Below are positions 58,951 through 64,000 of a stretch of DNA of 64,000 nt, one piece after another. The notes beneath the pieces are model-generated. The model was not told the DNA's origin. It made no database searches and saw only the letters and a program-made list of their open reading frames with translations. Origin of the DNA: an uncultured Prevotellaceae bacterium (GTDB lineage Bacteria; Bacteroidota; Bacteroidia; Bacteroidales; Bacteroidaceae); assembly GCA_902776475.1 (NCBI GenBank), contig CACYQD010000010.1:37180-101179 (forward strand). Reading direction: 5' to 3'. The position numbers and the translations under genes are program-made. The stretch's first letter is position 1. Every line of letters begins with the position of its first letter.

Positions 58951-59155
58951 ATGAAAAAGACCTATATAAGACCCGAGATCGGGGTGGAAAAAATTGAGCA
59001 TGGAGAGTCAGATACTTGCTGGCACCAATAATGTGATCACCAACGTCACAGGCGCAGGCTTCGGCTATGGCGGAGGCGGCAGCGGTCTGGCAAGGACCGG
59101 TGAAAGCCACCTCTGGGATGATGAGGAAGAAGATTCTGACTGGGACCAGTTGTAA
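58951..59155 (+). pseudogene. Frameshifted small acidic peptide gene
   Basis: ATG 58951 opens MKKTYIRPEIGVEKIEH and stops after 26 codons at 59029-59031. From ATG 59000 a second frame continues as MESQILAGTNNVITNVTGAG, then a Gly-rich run and the acidic tail DDEEEDSDWDQL, ending at 59155. Joined, they give one ~68-residue peptide of the kind common in Prevotella (Lys-rich start with MKKxYxxP, acidic Trp-containing end). The break can be healed by one base in the A6 run at 58988-58993. It may be a real mutation, an assembly error or a slippage site; the second frame could also be translated alone. Function unknown. Confidence 0.55.
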
Positions 59156-59175
59156 GAAACCATTCTTAGACTCGC

Positions 59176-59212
59176 AGCACAGCCTCCATGCATTTCGTAT
59201 GGAGGCTGTGCT
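59176..59212 (+). terminator. 14-bp hairpin after the small peptide gene
   Basis: Perfect stem (59176-59189 with 59199-59212), nine-base loop. A U-tract is lacking (TATACC follows), so it may be a weak terminator or an mRNA-end stabiliser. Confidence 0.6.
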
Positions 59213-59246
59213 TATACCATCCGGATTACAAATAAACAGAGATATA

Positions 59247-60173
59247 ATGAAAAAGAGAACCCTAATCACCGTGCTGCTTTTCATGGCAGCCATCCTGACA
59301 ACCAACGCCCAGTTCATATTCCGCATCAGCGGCAACGGGTTCGAAAAACCTTCGTACATCTTGGGCACATGTCATGTACTATCCGGTGACCTGCTCGATA
59401 GCATCCCCGCCTTTCTGGAAGCTGAGAACCAATGTCAGCAGTTGTTCGTGGAGAGTGACGTTACTGACCCGCAAAACAAAGAAGACAGACGAGCCGAAAG
59501 CCAACAGTTAATGTCACTGCCCGACGGCAAGACCATCTCCGACATCTTGGGTGAAGAGAAAATGACCATCCTGCAGGAAAGGATGAAAGAGTCGTGCCAC
59601 ATCAACCTGGCCGATTCCGCTGCACAGAATTACCTGCACTATCAGCCTTTGTTTTTTACATTTTCGCTTAATTTGATAATTCAGATTGAGGCCTTACAGA
59701 AGTATCCTGCCATGCGTAACGGCAACATGATGGATGGAGCCTGTATAAAAAGGGCCAAGGCTCGCGGATGGAAAGTCGGGAATCTCGACCAGCTAAAAAC
59801 ATCTGAAGAACTGACAACAATCAAGAAGTCTATGACTCCCATCGACGAGCAGGCCGATACGCTCATGGCATTGCTAAACAACTTCGACGAGCGCAAACAG
59901 AAAATACTGAAATATTTCGAAGAGGCACAGAATATGGGCGACTATTGGGCTGCGGGCGACTACGAAGGTTTTGAGCGTTTCATCCAGCCGGAGAACGAGG
60001 CAAGCCCTGCCATCTATGCCGAGCGAAACAAGAAATGGATGCCCATCATCATCGAAGCCGTGAAAGAGATGCCTACGCTCTTTGTTTTTGGAGCCGGCCA
60101 CCTGACAGGCCCGGATGGTGTCGTCCGGATGCTCCGCGACGCAGGATATAAAGTGGAACAGTTGAAGCAGTGA
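59247..60173 (+). CDS. TraB/GumN-family secreted protein
   Basis: A 308-residue protein from ATG 59247 with a signal peptide (MKKRTLITVLLFMAAILTTNA). It has the TraB/GumN (Tiki-like, EreA-like superfamily) hallmarks: KPSYILGTCHVLSGD with the conserved GxCH near the N-terminus, QLFVESDVTDP with the conserved Glu, and FVFGAGHLTGPDGVVRMLRD with a GxGH at the C-terminus. Related proteins are putative metalloproteases that use these His and Glu residues. Its substrate is unknown. The frame is open upstream to 59067 but that part overlaps the small peptide gene and a hairpin. It ends before a T6 terminator. Confidence 0.85.
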   Translation: MKKRTLITVLLFMAAILTTNAQFIFRISGNGFEKPSYILGTCHVLSGDLLDSIPAFLEAENQCQQLFVESDVTDPQNKEDRRAESQQLMSLPDGKTISDILGEEKMTILQERMKESCHINLADSAAQNYLHYQPLFFTFSLNLIIQIEALQKYPAMRNGNMMDGACIKRAKARGWKVGNLDQLKTSEELTTIKKSMTPIDEQADTLMALLNNFDERKQKILKYFEEAQNMGDYWAAGDYEGFERFIQPENEASPAIYAERNKKWMPIIIEAVKEMPTLFVFGAGHLTGPDGVVRMLRDAGYKVEQLKQ

Positions 60174-60261
60174 CATTTTCTCTCTTTTAGCAAACAAAGA
60201 AATCATGTATCAGGGGAACGGGAAATCTGATACGTTTTGAGCCATCTTATGATTATCGGGG

Positions 60262-60297
60262 ATGATCATCGAGGACGGTTCTCAATGATCATTTTTT
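60262..60297 (+). terminator. Terminator after the TraB/GumN gene
   Basis: ATGATCAT-C-GAG (60262-60273), loop GACGGTT, CTC-A-ATGATCAT (60281-60292), then a T run to 60297. Confidence 0.75.
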
Positions 60298-60360
60298 CGA
60301 GAAATGCATTCCATACACCCTCGCGACACCAATATTATTCCCGAAAAATCCAAGTCCATT

Positions 60361-60549
60361 CATATGGAACTCCTTTGTAATTATGTAAGTCCTTGACAGT
60401 CAACGATAATCGAAAATGCTTCATTTTAAACGGTACAAATTTTTATTACCCGATAATGGATTCTCTGGCGTCGCTTTGTTGAATTTTCTGACATTTATGA
60501 AGCGGTCGAGAAGCAACAAAGTTTAAGATTTGGTTAAGGTTGTTTAAGC
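60361..60549. repeat. ~190-bp direct repeat, copy 1 (upstream of KilA-N gene)
   Basis: It starts CATATGGAACTCCTTTGTAA and ends in GTTTAAGATTTGGTTAAG plus a TTTAA. By eye it is about 80 percent identical to 63654-63840, in the same orientation and order, with fully conserved blocks such as TTTTAAACGGTACAA and CCCGATAATGGATTCT. Confidence 0.85.
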
Positions 60550-60559
60550 ATAGCCTAAG
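60524..60559 (+). promoter_or_regulatory. Helically phased TAAG array
   Basis: TAAG occurs at 60524, 60535, 60545 and 60556, i.e. spaced 11, 10 and 11 bases. Direct repeats at this spacing are typical of OmpR/PhoB-type response-regulator sites. The first three positions (the third ending TAAC) are kept in repeat copy 2. Confidence 0.4.
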
Positions 60560-60566
60560 TTTGAAA

Positions 60567-60609
60567 ACTCTGCGAAATCTTGTTTTTTTTTAGCCACTTT
60601 TCGCAGAGT
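60567..60609. repeat. 11-bp inverted repeat
   Basis: ACTCTGCGAAA (60567-60577) and TTTCGCAGAGT (60599-60609) with a 21-base loop that contains a T9 run. Role unknown. Confidence 0.6.
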
Positions 60610-60762
60610 CACTTTATAATTGGGGCAATTTTGCCGTTTGCCAAGTCTGGCTGACAACAAAAGCATATTTTGGGGTTTCATTGGTAGCGTGAATAATGGG
60701 GTGAAAAGCGTTCTCTTTACCCTATTTTTATGATAAATTAGTTGTAGTTGCAGGAAAAGTTA

Positions 60763-60770
60763 TAACTTTG
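60763..60770 (+). promoter_or_regulatory. Promoter -7 box for the KilA-N gene
   Basis: TAACTTTG, 29 bases before ATG 60800; GTTG at 60741-60744 is a possible -33 element 18 bases upstream. Confidence 0.5.
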
Positions 60771-60799
60771 CATCCAAAGTTTGAAATACACAAGATAAT

Positions 60800-61603
60800 A
60801 TGGCAAAGATAACGGTACAGAATACGCAGATAACGGTTGTGACTATCAATGAGCGCGATTACATTTCACTCACTGATATGGTTCGTAATATAGAGAATGG
60901 ACTCGCTCTCATTGAGAAATGGCTGCGCAACAAGAACACCATCGAGTTTCTGGGCATTTGGGAAGAGATGTACAATCCCAATTTTAATTCCCCCGAATTC
61001 GAGGGAATTAAAAATTCAGCAGGTCTTAACCGATTCATCCTTTCGGTGAAGCAGTGGGTGGAGAAGACCAACTCACGCGGCATTATAGCAAAGGCTGGGC
61101 GCTATGGTGGTACCTACGCCCATAAGGACATCGCCTTTGAATTTGCGACTTGGGTATCACCACAATTCAAGCTCTATCTTATTCAGGAGTTTGAGCGAAT
61201 GAAGAGCGAAGAGCAGAAGCAGCTCGGATGGTCAGCCAAGCGTGAACTTTCTAAGATTAACTACCGCATCCACACGGATGCCATCAAGCTGAATTTGATT
61301 CCAGAAGAGGTAACGGCAGCACAGGCCAGCATCATTTATGCTGAAGAAGCCGATGTGCTCAACGTGGCGATGTTTGGACAGACTGCCAAGCAATGGCGTG
61401 AGGCTCATCCTGAATTGAAAGGAAACATCCGTGACTATGCCTCCATCAACGAGCTGATTTGTTTGGCTAATATGGAGAACATCAATGCCGTTCTCATTGA
61501 TGAGGGAGTGTCACAGGGAGAAAGGCTGATACGGCTTAATCAGATTGCCATCAATCAGATGCGTGTGTTGGAGAACGATGACAATAGAAACTTGTTAAAA
61601 TGA
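60800..61603 (+). CDS. KilA-N domain protein (phage-type DNA-binding)
   Basis: A 267-residue cytoplasmic protein. Residues about 5-135 form a KilA-N domain: ISLTDMVRNIENGLALIEKWLRN, then YNPNFNSPEFEGIKNSAGLN, RGIIAKAGRYGGTYAHKDIAFEFATWVSP and FKLYLIQEFERMK. The C-terminal part (about 150-265) is helical and is the Gly-poor extension seen in many bacterial homologues. KilA-N proteins are common in phages and mobile elements and bind DNA; their role in the chromosome is mostly unknown. No other phage gene is nearby. Codon use and base composition are less GC-rich than the neighbours to the left, which suggests acquisition by transfer. Confidence 0.9.
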   Translation: MAKITVQNTQITVVTINERDYISLTDMVRNIENGLALIEKWLRNKNTIEFLGIWEEMYNPNFNSPEFEGIKNSAGLNRFILSVKQWVEKTNSRGIIAKAGRYGGTYAHKDIAFEFATWVSPQFKLYLIQEFERMKSEEQKQLGWSAKRELSKINYRIHTDAIKLNLIPEEVTAAQASIIYAEEADVLNVAMFGQTAKQWREAHPELKGNIRDYASINELICLANMENINAVLIDEGVSQGERLIRLNQIAINQMRVLENDDNRNLLK

Positions 61604-61639
61604 CATAAGTGGGTAGGACATAACAAAGAAATGGCATTG

Positions 61640-61647
61640 TACCTTTG
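61640..61647 (+). promoter_or_regulatory. Promoter -7 box for the second LRR gene
   Basis: TACCTTTG fits TAnnTTTG, 23 bases before ATG 61671. No clear -33 element. Confidence 0.5.
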
Positions 61648-61670
61648 CACTTGTTTAAAAAAGACACATA

Positions 61671-63425
61671 ATGAATCTGAAATTTACCATAATATCCATC
61701 CTGCTCTTTTTCGTAGTGAATGGACTGGCACAAGACATATCTGAAGTACTGAGTGACATGACATTGAAGAAAGCCAGAGTCATGTTCCCATCCATTCTGT
61801 CTGATCGAGCCGCCATCAAAGACGATGACACATCTACTTACGACTTCTGCGAAGCCAATGACGATGGAATCATGTTGTATTACCGCTATGTAGAGCAAGA
61901 TTATTGTGAATTGGTGGCGGGACCAGTAAAATATACCGGTATCGTAAGGGTTCCTTCCTATGTGAGTGAACAGCACCTCCCCGTTGTTGGCGTGGGTGTC
62001 TTTGCCTTTCGCGATTGTGTCGGGTTGACAGAGGTATATCTCCCCAACACGATGCTGTATTTGGAGTCTGCCTCGTTCTATTGGAATGAAGATTTGCAGA
62101 AAGTAGATGTGGGCGAGAACCTTGTTGCTATAGGCCCTAATGCTTTCGAAGGTTGCCAGAAATTGTCATCCATCAACATACCTCAATCGTTGGAGTATGT
62201 CGGCTATGAAGCTTTTTATAATTGTCCCAAAATGGTCACGCCGCTTTACAACGACAAGTATTTTTTCTATTATCCGATGATGAATTATGAGTCACAAGGT
62301 CAAACTTATACGATTCCAGATGGCATAGAGGTGATTGGAGAAGGAGCTTTTATTTTCACCTTCTTGGATGAGGTGGTGATTCCCAATACAGTGAAGACCA
62401 TATCGGAATATGCATTTGATGGCAGCGATATCAAAAGGGTGAATATTCCACATTCGGTGGAAACCATTGGGAATAATGCTTTCGGCCAAACGTACATAGA
62501 AGAGATTACCGTACCATCTTCAGTGAAGAACTTCGGCAAAGCGGTGTTCAACACTGGCTGGAACTTGAAGAAGGCAGTACTGGAAAACCCATTGGACAGC
62601 ATACCAGAAGAAACTTTCTACAACTGTTTTAAGTTGGAGGAGGTGACATATCCAGCATCTGTACATAAATTATGCGACAGGGTCTTTACAAAATGTGAAT
62701 CTCTACCTAAGTTACCCGACCTTTCCAATATCGACACGCTGGGAGTCGAAATGTTTGCCCATTGTTTTGCGTTGAAATCCATAACACTTCCTCCTTCCAT
62801 CACCTATATCCCCGACAACACCTTCGAAATGTGCTTAGGTGTTGAGGAAGTGAACTTGCCTGAGGGTCTCGAGAAAATAGGCAATTACGCCTTTTGGCAA
62901 AACTCTCAGTTGGAAAGCATTACTATACCATCATCTGTCAAGAGCATAGGGAACTCTGCTTTTGCATTTTCCAAGCGACTGAAAACCATCGTTTTGTCGG
63001 ATGGTTTGACTTCCATTGGCGAAGACGCTTTTTCGCAGTTGGAAGAGTTGGAGTCCATATCCTTGCCAGAAAGCCTTGAAAGCATCGGAAGGGATGCCTT
63101 TTCCTATGGATACAAGTTAAAGGATGTCTATGCACATTGGCAGATCCCCATCCAACTGGAGAGTAACATTTTTGATAGTTACCAACACACATTGGGAATG
63201 ACCTTACATGTACCTGCTGGAACAACTACACTTTATGCGTCTGCGCCATATTGGTCGGAATTTGAAAACATAGTAGGGGATGCCACTGGTATCATCTACG
63301 TTGAAAAAAATGGGATGCCTATGCACAAGTATCGCCCTATAAAGAGACTCGTAGATGGCCAGATCCTTATTGTCGGTGAGGCATCAGGAACAATACTAAC
63401 AGATGGGAAAAGGATTCCTGAGTAG
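61671..63425 (+). CDS. BspA-type leucine-rich-repeat (LRR_5) secreted protein
   Basis: A 584-residue protein with signal peptide MNLKFTIISILLFFVVNGLA. After an N-terminal region of about 75 residues without repeats it has roughly 18 BspA-like repeats of about 23 residues, e.g. NAFEGCQKLSSINIPQSLEY, YAFWQNSQLESITIPSSVKS and DAFSQLEELESISLPESLES. The C-terminus has a short domain (HVPAGTTTLYASAPYW) and ends ILTDGKRIPE without the usual Gly-rich sorting tail. Such proteins are surface adhesins or binding proteins. The gene is noticeably AT-rich compared with the LRR gene at 46.6 kb and lies inside the direct-repeat pair, suggesting a separate origin. Confidence 0.88.
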   Translation: MNLKFTIISILLFFVVNGLAQDISEVLSDMTLKKARVMFPSILSDRAAIKDDDTSTYDFCEANDDGIMLYYRYVEQDYCELVAGPVKYTGIVRVPSYVSEQHLPVVGVGVFAFRDCVGLTEVYLPNTMLYLESASFYWNEDLQKVDVGENLVAIGPNAFEGCQKLSSINIPQSLEYVGYEAFYNCPKMVTPLYNDKYFFYYPMMNYESQGQTYTIPDGIEVIGEGAFIFTFLDEVVIPNTVKTISEYAFDGSDIKRVNIPHSVETIGNNAFGQTYIEEITVPSSVKNFGKAVFNTGWNLKKAVLENPLDSIPEETFYNCFKLEEVTYPASVHKLCDRVFTKCESLPKLPDLSNIDTLGVEMFAHCFALKSITLPPSITYIPDNTFEMCLGVEEVNLPEGLEKIGNYAFWQNSQLESITIPSSVKSIGNSAFAFSKRLKTIVLSDGLTSIGEDAFSQLEELESISLPESLESIGRDAFSYGYKLKDVYAHWQIPIQLESNIFDSYQHTLGMTLHVPAGTTTLYASAPYWSEFENIVGDATGIIYVEKNGMPMHKYRPIKRLVDGQILIVGEASGTILTDGKRIPE

Positions 63426-63470
63426 TTTAATTATCGTAAGCGTCTCGGCGATTACTCATTGCATGGTTCA

Positions 63471-63508
63471 AGAAAAAGCCTACAGATGTCGGTCTATAGG
63501 CTTTTTCT
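63471..63508 (+). terminator. Terminator after the second LRR gene
   Basis: Perfect 12-bp stem AGAAAAAGCCTA (63471-63482) with TAGGCTTTTTCT (63497-63508), 14-base loop; the right arm carries the T run. Confidence 0.8.
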
Positions 63509-63653
63509 CTGTTTCCACCTGTCAGGAAGCAGGTCCCTGTATTTCTCTAGCAGCGTATTTGGCGGTCATTTTGCGGTTGTGTTGATGATGTCAAGGAAGT
63601 ATTCGTAGTGGTCCACAAATCACGGGACGGTTTTTGATTTACTACACCATGTC

Positions 63654-63840
63654 CATATGGAACTCCTTTGTAATTATGTAAGTCTCTGATAATCAATGGT
63701 GATTAAAAATACCCCATTTTAAACGGTACAATTTTTTATATCCCGATAATGGATTCTTTGTAGTCTCCTTGTTGTATTTTTTGACAGTTATAAAGCGGTC
63801 GATGGGCAACAAAGTTTAAGATTTGGTTAAGATTATTTAA
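63654..63840. repeat. ~190-bp direct repeat, copy 2
   Basis: Same orientation and block order as 60361-60549, starting CATATGGAACTCCTTTGTAA and ending GGTTAAGATTATTTAA. Only 160 bases of the window follow it, so any gene it precedes lies outside. Confidence 0.85.
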
Positions 63841-64000
63841 CCATCTTGACTGACAGCTGACAGCAATAGTGCTTACGAACTCTTCCGGGACACCTCAATT
63901 ATATTGTCCCATGAGTATTTTAACCACACTCAGATGCACCACACTCAGATGTACCTGTCAAGAGCCAAATAAAGAAACTCTTTTGCTGGGAAAGATGATT

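Larger units (their letters stand above)
60174..60799. other. 626-base AT-rich intergenic region before the KilA-N gene
   Basis: No protein or tRNA gene is seen. It contains a 7-bp hairpin (60207-60233), the TraB terminator (60262-60297), direct-repeat copy 1 (60361-60549) with the TAAG array (60524-60559), an 11-bp inverted repeat (60567-60609) and the KilA-N promoter box. Base composition is visibly more AT-rich than the first 58 kb. Confidence 0.75.
63426..64000. other. 575-base AT-rich intergenic region at the window end
   Basis: No gene is seen. It holds the terminator (63471-63508), direct-repeat copy 2 (63654-63840) and a 14-base tandem duplication (63923-63936 and 63938-63951). The short frame at 63403-63585 shows no coding signature. 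Confidence 0.7.

Noticed and set aside
60800-63425. Prophage
   Set aside because: Only KilA-N is phage-like; no integrase, capsid, terminase or lysis gene is seen.

Overview
The window reads as a chromosome segment from a Prevotella-like member of the Bacteroidales (phylum Bacteroidota). The support is a SusC/SusD pair, the short Bacteroidetes-type primary sigma factor, an rnf operon led by rseC, BspA-type leucine-rich-repeat proteins, secreted proteins ending in short glycine-rich sorting-like tails, and many promoters of the Bacteroidetes form (TTTG/TTGG, 19-20 nt, TAnnTTTG). No tRNA, rRNA, CRISPR array, transposase or reverse transcriptase was seen.

Layout. 1-3.9 kb: the end of a SusC transporter gene and its SusD lipoprotein. 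3.9-8.6 kb: an RNA methyltransferase, a 10-bp tandem repeat with GC-rich palindromes, radA, a secreted beta-helix protein and a papain-like hydrolase. 8.7-10.6 kb: pgk facing rubrerythrin. 10.8-20.5 kb: a carbohydrate-active block with a duplicated GH43-CBM6 enzyme, a CotH-like protein and two more GH43 enzymes, with mutY in between. 20.5-26.9 kb: a DMT permease, a membrane FKBP, a cation efflux protein, rpoD and a DUF5686 outer-membrane protein. 26.9-33.2 kb: an AddAB-type helicase-nuclease pair. 33.3-35.8 kb: a large secreted protein with dockerin-like repeats, an apparently permuted VWA domain, a fibronectin-like domain and a C-terminal FISUMP/C-type-lectin-like domain. 36-42.9 kb: galE and rseC-rnfBCDGEA. 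43-48.4 kb: a tightly packed five-gene unit (LRR protein, queH, Gfo/Idh/MocA oxidoreductase, DUF4421, DUF1460 amidase-like). 48.5-53 kb: divergent GH2 and GH97 enzymes. 53-58.4 kb: a candidate small RNA, ettA, a LOG-like protein and an M3 peptidase. 58.6-60.2 kb: two tiny reading frames, one frameshifted, and a TraB/GumN protein. 60.2-64 kb: a more AT-rich stretch with a KilA-N gene and a second LRR protein between two diverged ~190-bp direct repeats.

How the genes fit together. The glycosidases (GH43 x3, GH2, GH97), CotH-like protein, beta-helix protein and SusC/D pair point to a cell that imports and degrades plant arabinan, arabinoxylan and galactosides. Rnf, pgk and galE cover ion-gradient energy coupling, glycolysis and UDP-sugar supply.

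The best leads for something undescribed are: the 33.3-35.8 kb surface protein, whose 3' end looks like the variable region of a diversity-generating retroelement and whose VWA motifs are out of order; a promoter-plus-terminator pair at 53.15-53.28 kb that would make a ~90-nt RNA; the repeat-bounded KilA-N/LRR module with helically phased TAAG half-sites; three copies of a GGAGTTTA-type intergenic repeat; and three genes whose promoter box sits only 4-5 nt from the start codon, implying leaderless mRNAs.
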